From positions 1 through 31,659 of the forward strand of contig CALELM010000085.1 of NCBI GenBank assembly GCA_937902665.1: DNA of 31,659 nucleotides, given 5' to 3'. A program made the position numbers and the translations under genes. The stretch is from an uncultured Selenomonadaceae bacterium. Its GTDB lineage: Bacteria > Bacillota > Negativicutes > Selenomonadales > Selenomonadaceae. Every line of letters begins with the position of its first letter. The stretch's first letter is position 1. The notes under the pieces were generated by a model, which did not search any database, was not told the origin of the DNA, and saw nothing but the letters and a program-made list of their open reading frames with translations. Below are positions 23,734 through 31,659 of the stretch, piece by piece.

Positions 23734-24786
23734 ATGGAAGAAAAGCTTACCTATCGAGATGCTGGTGTTGATATTGATGCAGGCAATTATTCCGTAAAGC
23801 TGATTAAGGACAGCGTGAAGGCTACCTACCGCCCGGAGGTTCTTGGTGACCTTGGTGGTTTTGGTGGATTGTTTGCTCTAAATAGTGGAAAGTATAAGGA
23901 GCCGGTTCTGGTTTCCGGTACGGATGGCGTAGGAACGAAGCTTCGTTTGGCTTTTATGCTGGACAAGCATGATACGATTGGGCAGGATGCCGTAGCAATG
24001 TGCGTCAATGATATTTTGGTGCAGGGTGCAGAGCCCCTGTTTTTCTTGGATTACTTGGCAGTTGGCAAGCTCCAGCCGGAGCAGGTGGCGAATGTCGTGA
24101 AAGGGGTAGCGAATGCCTGCAAGGAATCTGGCTGTGCCTTGATTGGAGGAGAAACGGCAGAGATGTCGGGCTTTTATCCAGAGGGAGAGTATGACATTGC
24201 GGGCTTTGCCGTGGGTGTTGTGGAGAAGTCCAAGGTGATTACGAGCGATTTGGTTCGAGAGGGGGATGTCCTTTTGGGGCTTCCGTCCTCCGGGGTTCAT
24301 TCCAATGGTTATTCCCTTGTTCGGAAGATTGTGTTTGAGCGCAAGGGATTCGATGGAAGCGAATACATAGATGAACTCGGAAAGACGATTGGGGAGGAGC
24401 TTTTGACTCCGACGCGCTTGTACCCGAAGGTCTGCCTGCCGCTGATTGAGAAGTTTGATATTCACGGCATGGTACACATCACGGGCGGCGGTTTTTATGA
24501 CAACATTCCTCGTGCGCTTCCGGAAGATATGGCGGTGGAGGTTGATGCGTCCGTGTGGCAGATGCCGACGATTTTTAACCTTCTTCAGCAGTGGGGCAAT
24601 GTTGAGTGGAAGGAAATGTATCGCACGTTCAATATGGGAATCGGCATGGTTCTTATGGCGAGCCGTGAGGAAGCGGAGAAAATCAAGGAACATCTTAAGG
24701 CGCAGGGCGAGACTTGCTATGAAATCGGCAAGGTGGTCAAGGGTAGCCATGATGTAACCATCAAAGGCGGCGTATTTGATGCATAA
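23734..24786 (+). CDS. purM: Phosphoribosylformylglycinamidine cyclo-ligase (AIR synthetase)
   Basis: A 350-residue PurM that closes the imidazole ring to form AIR using ATP. Typical blocks are DAGVDIDAGNYSVKLIKD near the start, VSGTDGVGTKLRLAF, DILVQGAEPLFFLDYLAVG, and GGETAEMSGFY. A GGAGG site lies 5-6 bases before the ATG at 23734; the GTG and TTG codons just upstream are less likely starts. Its final codons overlap the purN start. Confidence 0.97.
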   Translation: MEEKLTYRDAGVDIDAGNYSVKLIKDSVKATYRPEVLGDLGGFGGLFALNSGKYKEPVLVSGTDGVGTKLRLAFMLDKHDTIGQDAVAMCVNDILVQGAEPLFFLDYLAVGKLQPEQVANVVKGVANACKESGCALIGGETAEMSGFYPEGEYDIAGFAVGVVEKSKVITSDLVREGDVLLGLPSSGVHSNGYSLVRKIVFERKGFDGSEYIDELGKTIGEELLTPTRLYPKVCLPLIEKFDIHGMVHITGGGFYDNIPRALPEDMAVEVDASVWQMPTIFNLLQQWGNVEWKEMYRTFNMGIGMVLMASREEAEKIKEHLKAQGETCYEIGKVVKGSHDVTIKGGVFDA

Positions 24787-25402
24787 GGAAATTTTGGGAG
24801 TTCTCTGTTCGGGACGGGGGACGGATCTGCAGTCCATCATGGATGCAATTTCTGATGGGAAGCTGGATGCAGAAATTGCTATCGTTCTTACGGATAAGCC
24901 GAATGTCATGGCTTTGGAAAGGGCAGAGAAGGCAGGAATCAAGAATATTTGCGTCAACCGCAAGGAATATGAGACTCGTGAGGCATTTGAAAAGGTACTC
25001 GTCAAGAATTTGCAGGAAGCAGGTGTTACGCTTGTGGTGCTGGCAGGCTTCATGCGAATTTTGAGCCCGTATTTCGTTCATGCATACAGTGGACGTATCA
25101 TGAATATCCATCCAGCGCTTCTTCCGTCCTTTGGCGGTGCGCATGCACATCGGGACGTGCTGGCTTATGGTGTCAAGGTTTCTGGCTGCACGGTTCATTT
25201 TGTCGATGAGGGCATGGATAGCGGCCCTATCATTTTGCAGGCAGCCGTACCGGTTCTGGATGATGATACCGAGGAATCCCTCGGTGCAAGGGTGCTGGAA
25301 CAGGAGCATATTATTTATCCGAAGGCGATACAGCTTTATGTGGAAGGCCGTCTTGAGGTAGAGGGTCGCCATGTGAGGATCCTTAAAAATAAAAAATCAT
25401 AA
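24779..25402 (+). CDS. purN: Phosphoribosylglycinamide formyltransferase (PurN)
   Basis: A 207-residue folate-dependent GAR transformylase. It carries the SGRGTDLQS phosphate loop (11-19), the catalytic Asn and His in NIHPALLPSF (N109, H111), and the Asp in HFVDEGMDSGP (D143). The ATG at 24779 overlaps the end of purM by 8 bases, so translation is coupled; a TTG one codon earlier is possible. purH follows 15 bases later with its own GGAG site. Confidence 0.96.
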   Translation: MHKEILGVLCSGRGTDLQSIMDAISDGKLDAEIAIVLTDKPNVMALERAEKAGIKNICVNRKEYETREAFEKVLVKNLQEAGVTLVVLAGFMRILSPYFVHAYSGRIMNIHPALLPSFGGAHAHRDVLAYGVKVSGCTVHFVDEGMDSGPIILQAAVPVLDDDTEESLGARVLEQEHIIYPKAIQLYVEGRLEVEGRHVRILKNKKS

Positions 25403-25417
25403 AGGAGCGTACAGTTT

Positions 25418-26011
25418 ATGAAAATCAAGCGTGCTTTAATCAGTGTTTCCGACAAGACAGGTGTTGTGGAGTTTGCCCGTAAGTTGCATGCTGCTGGCGT
25501 GGAAATCGTTTCCACGGGCGGTACGATGAAGGCAATCAAGGATGCAGGGATTCCTGTAACCTATGTCAGTGATGTGACAGGCTTCCCTGAAATCATGGAT
25601 GGGCGTGTCAAGACCTTGAATCCGTATATTCATGGAGGTATTCTTGCTGTCAGGGACAATCCGAAGCATGTCAAGGAGATGCAGGAGCATAAGATTACGG
25701 GAATCGACCTCGTGGCTGTGAATCTGTATCCTTTCAAGGAAACGATTGCAAAGCCGAATGTTACGCTGGCTGAGGCAATCGAGAACATTGATATCGGTGG
25801 CCCTGCCATGATTCGTGCCGCTGCGAAGAATTTCAAGTTTGTAACGATTGTTACGAATCCTTCCCGTTATGATGAGGTGGCTGAGATGGTGGCAAAGGAT
25901 GGCTGTGTCAATGGTATGATGCGCATGGAGCTTGCACGGGAGGCATTTGCGCATACGTCTGATTATGACAGTGCTATTCAGGCATACCTCAAGGAACAGG
26001 TGGAGAAGTAA
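25418..26011 (+). CDS. purH: Stand-alone IMP cyclohydrolase (PurH N-terminal domain only)
   Basis: A 197-residue protein equal to the N-terminal half of bifunctional PurH. It has the MGS-like IMP cyclohydrolase domain: ISVSDKTGVVEFARKL (about 8-23), STGGTMKAIKDAGI, FPEIMDGRVKTLNP, VAVNLYPF, and ENIDIGGPAMIRAAAKN. It ends cleanly with SDYDSAIQAYLKEQVEK, just at the normal domain boundary. The ~320-residue AICAR transformylase domain found in ordinary PurH is absent. The stop is followed at once by purD (TAATG overlap), so this is not a split frame within the window. The transformylase step must be done by another gene. Confidence 0.95.
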   Translation: MKIKRALISVSDKTGVVEFARKLHAAGVEIVSTGGTMKAIKDAGIPVTYVSDVTGFPEIMDGRVKTLNPYIHGGILAVRDNPKHVKEMQEHKITGIDLVAVNLYPFKETIAKPNVTLAEAIENIDIGGPAMIRAAAKNFKFVTIVTNPSRYDEVAEMVAKDGCVNGMMRMELAREAFAHTSDYDSAIQAYLKEQVEK

Positions 26012-27285
26012 TGAACATTATGGTAGTGGGTGGCGGCGGCAGGGAACATGCGATCGCATGGAAGCTGGCGCAAAGCCCCAAGTGCGAAAAGCTTTACGCT
26101 GTGCCGGGAAATCCGGGCATGGCGGAGATTGCGGAGTGCGTTGCAGGTGTCTCGATCAACGATAATGCTGCTTTGGTAAGTCTTGCCAAGGAGAAGGCGA
26201 TTGACCTTGTTGTTATCGGTGCGGAGGCACAGCTTGTCAATGGATTGGTGGATGCCTTGCAGGAAGCAGGCATTAAGGCTTTCGGTCCAAAGAAGGATGC
26301 CGCAGAAATAGAAGGATCCAAGGAATTTTCCAAGAATTTGATGAAGAAGTATGGGATTCCTACAGCGAAATATGAGGTTTTCTCTGATGCAGCGAAAGCT
26401 CGCGCCTATGTCAAGGCAGAGGGTGCTCCTATTGTCATCAAGGCGGATGGCTTGGCAGCAGGCAAGGGCGTTGTTGTTGCTATGACATTGGACGAGGCAC
26501 TTTCTGCTGTGGATGATATCATGGAGAATCAGGCCTTTGGGCAGGCAGGTAGCCGTGTGGTAATCGAGGAATTTATGGAGGGTGAGGAGGCATCCCTGCT
26601 TGCCTTTACGGATGGGAAGACTATCCAGCCGATGATTTCCTCGCAGGATCACAAGAGGGCTTATGACGGGGATAAGGGTCCTAATACGGGCGGCATGGGA
26701 ACGTATGCTCCGGCACCTGTCATGACGGATGAGATGGTAAGGCTTGCTGAGGAAAGGGTATTGAAGCCTGCTATTGCGGCTATGGCACAGGAGGGACACT
26801 GTTATCAAGGGTGTCTCTATGCCGGTTTGATGATCACGAAGGAAGGCCCGAAGGTCGTGGAATTTAACTGTCGTTTTGGCGATCCCGAAACGCAGGTGGT
26901 TTTGCCGCTTTTGGAGAGTGACCTTGTGGATATTATGGTTGCGTGTGTGGATGGCACTTTGGAACAGCAGGATATCCAGTGGAGCGATGGGGCGGCTGTT
27001 TGCGTTGTCATGGCTTCTGGCGGTTATCCGAAATCCTATGAAAAAGGATATGTGATTCAGGGCCTTGCAGAGGCAAAGGACAATGCTGCCTTGGTCTTCC
27101 ACGCAGGAACAGCTTGGAAGGACGATGCAATCGTGACAAATGGCGGCCGTGTTCTTGGCGTTGTTGCCAAGGCGGAGAATGTAAGGTCTGCTGTGGAACG
27201 CGCATACGAGAATGTCCAAAAGATATCCTTTGACAAGGTTCACTTTCGGAAAGACATTGCTTATCGTGCCCTGCATAGGAAGTAA
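26011..27285 (+). CDS. purD: Phosphoribosylamine-glycine ligase (GAR synthetase)
   Basis: A 424-residue ATP-grasp ligase that joins phosphoribosylamine and glycine. It opens with MVVGGGGREHAIAWKLAQSP, then PGNPGM, and has the ATP-grasp core KADGLAAGKGVVVA and the GPNTGGMGTYAPAPV block, followed by FNCRFGDPETQVVLPLL. Length is normal. The ATG overlaps the purH stop by one base. It is the last gene of the purine operon and is followed by a strong terminator. Confidence 0.97.
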   Translation: MNIMVVGGGGREHAIAWKLAQSPKCEKLYAVPGNPGMAEIAECVAGVSINDNAALVSLAKEKAIDLVVIGAEAQLVNGLVDALQEAGIKAFGPKKDAAEIEGSKEFSKNLMKKYGIPTAKYEVFSDAAKARAYVKAEGAPIVIKADGLAAGKGVVVAMTLDEALSAVDDIMENQAFGQAGSRVVIEEFMEGEEASLLAFTDGKTIQPMISSQDHKRAYDGDKGPNTGGMGTYAPAPVMTDEMVRLAEERVLKPAIAAMAQEGHCYQGCLYAGLMITKEGPKVVEFNCRFGDPETQVVLPLLESDLVDIMVACVDGTLEQQDIQWSDGAAVCVVMASGGYPKSYEKGYVIQGLAEAKDNAALVFHAGTAWKDDAIVTNGGRVLGVVAKAENVRSAVERAYENVQKISFDKVHFRKDIAYRALHRK

Positions 27286-27301
27286 TTGCAAAAGAATAAA
27301 T

Positions 27302-27351
27302 AAATCCCCGTTTTCCTTGGTTGGGTACAGCCAAGGAAAACGGGGATTTTT
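27302..27351 (+). terminator. Terminator of the purine operon
   Basis: A long perfect stem: AAATCCCCG plus TTTTCCTTGG (27302-27320) pairs with CCAAGGAAAA plus CGGGGATTT (27331-27349), followed by more T. The preceding strand is A-rich, so it may also stop the minus-strand trx transcript, which ends 14 bases further on. Confidence 0.93.
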
Positions 27352-27364
27352 CTGCTTGCCTTTG

Positions 27365-27673
27365 TTATTCCAAAAGAACCTCGATACTGCTTTTGGGTAT
27401 GACACCAACAGATTCGCCGGTTTTTTTCCCGTTTTTAAAGACAAGCAGGGTTGGGATGCTCATGATATGAAATTGGTTGGCAAGCTCCGACTGTTCATCA
27501 ATGTTGACCTTTCCAACCTTGATGTCGGGGCGTTCCTCTGCAAGATCTTCCAGTACAGGCGACAGCATGCGGCAGGGACCGCACCAATCTGCCCAAAAAT
27601 CAAGAAGCACAGTTTGGGGAGAGGAAAGAACCTCTTGCTGGAAATTTTCGCTTGTTATTTTAATAATGGACAT
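27365..27673 (-). CDS. trxA: Thioredoxin
   Basis: A 102-residue thioredoxin, a cytoplasmic disulfide reductase. The active site WCGPC has cysteines at 31 and 34, and the cis-proline loop SIPT is at 72-75. The rest (NFQQEVLSSPQTVLLDFWAD; VGKVNIDEQSELANQF; VFKNGK) is standard. The chosen ATG at 27671-27673 has AAAGGGTG upstream; a longer frame adds 28 residues without homology. It is convergent with purD and downstream of tRNA-Pro. Confidence 0.95.
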   Translation of the reverse strand: MSIIKITSENFQQEVLSSPQTVLLDFWADWCGPCRMLSPVLEDLAEERPDIKVGKVNIDEQSELANQFHIMSIPTLLVFKNGKKTGESVGVIPKSSIEVLLE

Positions 27674-27721
27674 GTGAAACACCCTTTCTGCTTTTTGCGG
27701 AGTATGTTTTTCTTTAGGGAT

Positions 27722-27730
27722 ATTGTAGCA
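27722..27730 (-). promoter_or_regulatory. Candidate extended -10 promoter for trxA
   Basis: On the minus strand TGCTACAAT (27722-27730) gives an extended -10 box. The -35 region is poor. The start codon is 48 bases downstream. Confidence 0.5.
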
Positions 27731-27785
27731 TGAAACTTGATTGGAAAATAGGTGCAATTTGCATGTGGTTCACTTTTTCAACAGC

Positions 27786-27813
27786 AAAAAGCAGGTATCC
27801 CAAAATACCTGCT
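27786..27813 (-). terminator. Terminator after tRNA-Pro
   Basis: On the minus strand the stem AGCAGGTAT/ATACCTGCT (27790-27813) is followed by a run of T (AAAAA at 27786-27790 on the plus strand). It separates tRNA-Pro from trxA. Confidence 0.82.
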
Positions 27814-27823
27814 CAACATTTCA

Positions 27824-27900
27824 TGGTCGGGATGACAGGATTCGAACCTGCGGCCTCATCGTCCCGAACGATGCGCGCTACCAAACTGTGCCACATCCCG
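27824..27900 (-). tRNA. tRNA-Pro (CGG)
   Basis: A 77-base cloverleaf. The acceptor stem begins CGGGATG and the loop TTCGGGA reads CGG, for proline CCG codons. The T arm is GCAGGTTCGAATCCTGT and the CCA end is encoded (27824-27826). It is transcribed on the minus strand as a single gene. Confidence 0.96.
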
Positions 27901-27955
27901 CTAAACACAAATATTATTATAGAAGATTTTAATAGAAAAAGCAAGAAAATTTTTC

Positions 27956-27984
27956 TTGCAGGAAGAAATTTTTTTTATTATCAT
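27956..27984 (+). promoter_or_regulatory. Candidate promoter for galU-DUF445
   Basis: TTGCAG (27956-27961) and TATCAT (27979-27984) are 17 bases apart, 37 bases before the galU start. Confidence 0.65.
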
Positions 27985-28021
27985 GGAATAGGGAGTGAAA
28001 ATAGGAGGAGCGTGAATAAAT

Positions 28022-28897
28022 ATGAAAAGGATTCGCAAAGCGGTTATTCCAGCAGGTGGGTATGGGACAAGGTTTTTGCCGGCGACCAAGGCAACGCCGA
28101 AGGAAATGCTTCCTATTGTGGACAAGCCGACCATTCAATATATAGTTGAGGAAGCAAAGGCGAGCGGCATTGAGGAAATCCTGATCATCAGCGGTCATGG
28201 AAAACGTGCTATAGAGGACCATTTTGATTCTGCTCCGGCACTTGAGCAGACATTGGAGGCACAGGGAAAGCAGGAGCTTCTGAATATGGTACGGGAAACG
28301 GCAGATATCAATGTCCACTACATTCGGCAGCGCTACATGCGGGGGCTTGGGGATGCAGTGCTTTGCGCCCGTGCCTTTATGGGGGATGAGCCGTTTGCTG
28401 TTTTATTGGGGGACGATGTTGTATACAATCCAGAACGGCCGGCAATAAAACAGCTGATGGATATTTATGAGGCAACGGGAGGCTCTGTGCTGGGCTGCCA
28501 GATAGTACCAGATGAGATGGTTTCTTCCTATGGAATCGTGGCAGGAAAGCAGACAGAGAACTCACGGCTGATGCGCGTGGAAAACATGGTAGAAAAACCA
28601 GATCTCGGGGAAGCTCCGAGCAATATGGCGGTGCTTGGCAGATATATCATCAAGCCGGAAATCTTTGAGATTTTGGAGCATCAGGATGCTGGGAAGAATG
28701 GGGAAATTCAGCTGACGGATGCACTCAAGGTATTAGCGCAAAGAGACTTGGTTTATGCGTACAATTTTGAGGGAAAGCGCTATGATCTGGGAGATAAACT
28801 TGGTTTTTTGAAGGCAACAGTGGAGTTTGCGCTTCGCCGCGAGGATTTGAGAGAAGCGTTTCAGGGATATTTGCGTGATGTCGTGAAAGGATTATAA
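28022..28897 (+). CDS. galU: UTP-glucose-1-phosphate uridylyltransferase
   Basis: A 291-residue GalU that makes UDP-glucose for glycolipid, capsule or exopolysaccharide synthesis. The nucleotidyltransferase motif GGYGTRFLPATKATPKEM sits at 12-29. VEEAKASGIEEILIISGHGKR and the VLLGDDVV metal/sugar segment follow, with YDLGDKLGFLKA near the C-terminus. AGGAGG lies 12 bases before the ATG. The first DUF445 gene starts 5 bases after the stop, so they form one operon. Confidence 0.96.
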   Translation: MKRIRKAVIPAGGYGTRFLPATKATPKEMLPIVDKPTIQYIVEEAKASGIEEILIISGHGKRAIEDHFDSAPALEQTLEAQGKQELLNMVRETADINVHYIRQRYMRGLGDAVLCARAFMGDEPFAVLLGDDVVYNPERPAIKQLMDIYEATGGSVLGCQIVPDEMVSSYGIVAGKQTENSRLMRVENMVEKPDLGEAPSNMAVLGRYIIKPEIFEILEHQDAGKNGEIQLTDALKVLAQRDLVYAYNFEGKRYDLGDKLGFLKATVEFALRREDLREAFQGYLRDVVKGL

Positions 28898-28902
28898 CTA
28901 TA

Positions 28903-30147
28903 ATGCAGAATCAATATAAGGCATCTGCTGCTTTGGCTGTCAGTGTTTTGGGAAGCATAGCCACGATGCCGTGGGGATTTGGGAGCGGTTTTTGGGGAGG
29001 GCTCTGCCATCATGGTTTTTTGGCGGCAACGATTGGCGGATTGGCAGATTGGTTTGCTGTGACGGCACTTTTTCATAAACCGCTTGGAATTTCTTATCGC
29101 ACGGACATCTTGCGTCGCAACAGGAAGCGCATCATGGATGAGATTGTGGTATTTGCAAGTGATGACTTGCTAAGTGTTGAGAATATCATGAAGGTGCTTG
29201 ACAAGCAGGATACGGCCCAGATGCTGGTGGAATACATAAGCATGCGAGGCGGACGGGAACGTCTGTGCAAGGCAGTGGAAGAGATTCTTTTGACTGCGGC
29301 AGAAAACGTGGACACTGCTGCTTGGGCAAAGGAACTGGAAAAAATTGCCAAGCAGAGAATGGGAGAGGTTTCCTTAGAGACTGTTTTTCCGCATGTACTG
29401 GAAACGCTTGCGAGTGAGAAGTACAGCAAGGTGCTTGCTCGTGTGTTTTTGGAGATGGCAAGGGAGTTTTGCTTCTCGGCTTCGATGCAGGAGCTTTGGC
29501 TTCAGTGCATAGCGTCCTTGCGGAAGGAATATGAGAGCAATTCCATGGGCAGGGAATTTATCTTGGATGCACTGGATATTTCCAATGAGCGTATTTTGGC
29601 AGTGGTGAATGAAAGGATTTCTGCAAAGCTGGATACTGCGGACAAGGAAGGTGCGGATTTTTTTGCATGGTGGTGCAGGCGTGAGGCAACGAAGCTGCTT
29701 TCCGGTCTTGCTTCGGATGTTTCGGCACTGGGGAAAATAGACGTGTGGAAGGAACAGTTTCTCTCTTCCGTGGATCTGGCAACGTTGTTTGCGCAGGTGT
29801 TGGAGAAGCATTTCAAGGGACAGAATCCGGTTTGGCTGGAGCCTTTGCATTGTTTCCTGAATCGAAAGCTGGATGCGTTTATGGTAACGGACGAATGGAA
29901 GCATCGTGTTGACAGGTGGATCAAACGCTTCTTTCGGGATCAGCTGGAACAGCATCATCAAGTAATAGCAGAGCAGGTTCAGGGGCAGCTGAACAAGTAC
30001 ACAGATGATGAAATATCGGAGTTGGTGGAGTCCAAGGTAGCGGATGACCTGCAAATGATACGGATTAACGGTGCTTTGGTAGGCTCTTTGGTTGGCATGG
30101 CATTGTATTTGGTGGTTAATGGTGTGGAAAGGCTGTGGGGAATATGA
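28903..30147 (+). CDS. DUF445 family membrane protein (first of a tandem pair)
   Basis: A 414-residue protein of the DUF445/YheB family, whose members are cell-envelope proteins without a settled function. The N-terminal hydrophobic segment leads into GGLADWFAVTALFHKPLG (45-62), the family hallmark. A long helical, charged middle region follows, and it closes with LVESKVADDLQMIRINGALVG and a last transmembrane helix (SLVGMALYLVV). Both ends are therefore in the membrane with a large soluble domain between. It overlaps the next DUF445 gene by 4 bases (ATGA). Confidence 0.9.
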   Translation: MQNQYKASAALAVSVLGSIATMPWGFGSGFWGGLCHHGFLAATIGGLADWFAVTALFHKPLGISYRTDILRRNRKRIMDEIVVFASDDLLSVENIMKVLDKQDTAQMLVEYISMRGGRERLCKAVEEILLTAAENVDTAAWAKELEKIAKQRMGEVSLETVFPHVLETLASEKYSKVLARVFLEMAREFCFSASMQELWLQCIASLRKEYESNSMGREFILDALDISNERILAVVNERISAKLDTADKEGADFFAWWCRREATKLLSGLASDVSALGKIDVWKEQFLSSVDLATLFAQVLEKHFKGQNPVWLEPLHCFLNRKLDAFMVTDEWKHRVDRWIKRFFRDQLEQHHQVIAEQVQGQLNKYTDDEISELVESKVADDLQMIRINGALVGSLVGMALYLVVNGVERLWGI

Positions 30148-31439
30148 CTTGGCGGAATTGGAACTGTGCAGACAAGGTGCTTCTGTGTGCGGCTGTCGTA
30201 TTCCTTTTTTCCTTGTGCCTGTACCTGCAATACCCGGATAGCTTGTTTTCAGAAGGCTTTATGTTTTGCGCAGAGGCGGCATTGGTCGGTGGAATTGCGG
30301 ATTGGTTTGCCGTGACAGCTCTCTTCCGCAAGCCGTTGGGGTTTCCGTACCATACAGCATTGCTTCCCAAAAGGAGGCAGGCATTTATTCAAGCTTCTGT
30401 TGACATGATTCAGAAGGAGTTTTTTTCCAAGAAAAAGATTTTACGTTGGGTTAAGGGATTCCAATTGCCGCTCAAGCTGATGGAATGGCTGGAACAGCCT
30501 GTAAACCAAGAAAAGGTAATGCGTGCGGTCTTGCATTACCTAAGAAGAAATTTATTCAAGGAAAATCCTCAGGAGATGTCAGCGTCCTTTGCAGAAAAAC
30601 TGCGCCAGTTTATCATAGGCATTCCTGCACAGGAGATTTTTTTTTGGTGCGTGACATGGCTGCGGGAAAACGGCATGGACAAAAAAATGTTGGCTATGCT
30701 GGCAGGGCGTGTTAAAAAGCAAGCGGAATTGCCGGAAACAAGGCTGGCTATAGAAAGAAAGCTAGAGGAATACAAGCAGGAGCAGGTACAGAGTCCTTTG
30801 GCGATGTTGATGGGCGGCCTAGCGGAACTCTTCAATTTGGTAAATTTGGAGGAAGCGTCAGGACTTATACAGAAGAAGGTGCTTCAATTCTTGGACGAGC
30901 TGGCAGATGAAAATTCTGATTTGCAGCAAAGAATTTTGGCTATCTGCTATGAAAGGGCAGAAATCATAGGCAGGGACAAGGAATTCTGCCAAGTCCTCAT
31001 GGAATGGAAGGCAGAAATTGCAAAAGAACTGCCACTGGAAGAGGCTGTGAACGGTGCGGTGGGGTATGTGTGCCAGCATATCTGCGAGGAAAAGCAGGTG
31101 GCAGAAGGAAAAGAGAGCGAGCCAGAGGCGTTTGCTTTGCTGTTTCAAGAGGAATATACAAGGATTTTTCAGCTGATTCGCACGGATGCAGGGCTTTCCC
31201 GTTCTGTTGAGCATTTTATCTATGACGTTGTTATGCGGAGCGCACTTCAAGCGCAGTCTATGATCGGTGTTGTGGTGAAGGATGTCTTGGGGAGACTGAC
31301 AGATGAGCAGTTGAACCGCATGGTATATGACAAAGTGGAAACAGACCTTTTATGGATCCGCATGAATGGTTCAGTAGTTGGTGCAAGCATTGGATTGCTG
31401 ATTTTTGCTATATTGAAGCTTGCAGGTGAAATGGTTTAG
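30144..31439 (+). CDS. DUF445 family membrane protein (second of a tandem pair)
   Basis: A 431-residue paralogue of the preceding protein. It has the same plan: an N-terminal membrane helix (VLLCAAVVFLFSLCLYL), GGIADWFAVTALFRKPLG (49-66), a long helical middle, and MVYDKVETDLLWIRMNGSVVG with a final membrane helix. Sequence between the two copies has diverged strongly, so this is an old duplication. The ATG at 30144 overlaps the previous stop (ATGA), which implies coupled translation and probably a hetero-oligomer. Its stop overlaps the convergent gene at the window edge by 4 bases. Confidence 0.9.
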   Translation: MTWRNWNCADKVLLCAAVVFLFSLCLYLQYPDSLFSEGFMFCAEAALVGGIADWFAVTALFRKPLGFPYHTALLPKRRQAFIQASVDMIQKEFFSKKKILRWVKGFQLPLKLMEWLEQPVNQEKVMRAVLHYLRRNLFKENPQEMSASFAEKLRQFIIGIPAQEIFFWCVTWLRENGMDKKMLAMLAGRVKKQAELPETRLAIERKLEEYKQEQVQSPLAMLMGGLAELFNLVNLEEASGLIQKKVLQFLDELADENSDLQQRILAICYERAEIIGRDKEFCQVLMEWKAEIAKELPLEEAVNGAVGYVCQHICEEKQVAEGKESEPEAFALLFQEEYTRIFQLIRTDAGLSRSVEHFIYDVVMRSALQAQSMIGVVVKDVLGRLTDEQLNRMVYDKVETDLLWIRMNGSVVGASIGLLIFAILKLAGEMV

Positions 31440-31659
31440 GAAAAGGCAAAATAGAATTTTCTTCCTGGAACAATATAATTCATCAAAAAAATCTCTTCCT
31501 TGGGTATGCGGGCGGCTACGTTGGTGCGCTTGCTGGCAGGGGAGGGATTTTTTATGATTTGAACTTCTCCCATGAAGCCTGTGCAGTTTTGATTGTCGAT
31601 GGTGATATCTCCTAACTGCCTGTTTATGGTATTTTCAGGCTGAATGACGTTTCCTATCT
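31436..31659 (-). CDS. Uncharacterised protein, C-terminal part only
   Basis: An open minus-strand frame of 73 codons runs off the right edge and ends at TAA (31436-31438). Visible residues begin IGNVIQPENTINRQLGD and end with YIVPGRKFYFAFS. I do not recognise the family. The frame reads as real protein (mixed strands, no low-complexity), and no plus-strand gene competes after 31439. Its start lies outside the window. Confidence 0.55.
   Translation of the reverse strand, partial: IGNVIQPENTINRQLGDITIDNQNCTGFMGEVQIIKNPSPASKRTNVAARIPKEEIFLMNYIVPGRKFYFAFS

Noticed and set aside
25978..27444. 488-codon minus-strand frame opposite purD
   Set aside because: It is antisense to a complete purD and shows no family match or start signals.

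Overview
The window reads as a chromosomal segment of a low-to-mid G+C Firmicutes-type bacterium. I infer the class Negativicutes (Selenomonas/Mitsuokella-like) from the overall look of the housekeeping proteins, but nothing in the window proves the genus. Most coding sequence looks balanced in composition. The block from about 4600 to 9500 is clearly richer in A+T and in AAA/ATA-type codons.

Layout. 1-820: the 3' end of a ribosomal RNA operon (23S end, 5S, tRNA-His, tRNA-Trp, tRNA-Ser, terminator). 998-2409: an AzgA/PbuG-type purine permease with its terminator. 2434-4407: yraN-comM on the minus strand with a clear promoter. 4657-9476: a tight six-gene accessory operon of unassigned function. 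It encodes an AAA+ ATPase, a TPR-like protein, a small Gly/Ser-rich protein, an M48-peptidase-like protein with replaced zinc ligands, a small membrane-anchored coiled-coil protein and an ankyrin-repeat protein. This is the best candidate for an undescribed system. 9852-12248: priA. 12426-13300: two small proteins of unknown function. 13422-14469: the rplM-rpsI operon with promoter, leader and terminator. 14579-17491: an orphan periplasmic-binding-type protein, rimO and pncC. 17539-19864: a DEAD-box RNA helicase and an exported protein. 19996-21158: a shortened Rpn-family nuclease gene and a GNAT acetyltransferase. 21295-22977: a DUF4127 protein on the minus strand. 23195-27285: a compact purine operon purE-purM-purN-purH(cyclohydrolase only)-purD. 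27365-27900: thioredoxin and tRNA-Pro on the minus strand. 28022-31439: galU followed by two adjacent DUF445 membrane proteins. The right edge holds the 3' end of a minus-strand gene.

How the parts fit. Translation and RNA functions (rRNA, tRNAs, L13, S9, RimO, DEAD-box helicase) and purine metabolism (base permease plus pur genes) dominate the core. The pur operon makes five steps only, and its PurH lacks the AICAR transformylase half, so the remaining steps must be encoded elsewhere. The 4.8-kb A+T-rich operon between yraN and priA has no visible integrase, transposase or flanking repeat. Its gene content (ATPase motor, repeat scaffolds, degenerate protease fold, membrane anchor) suggests one multi-protein assembly. 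Any link to stress or phage defence is a guess at this stage.
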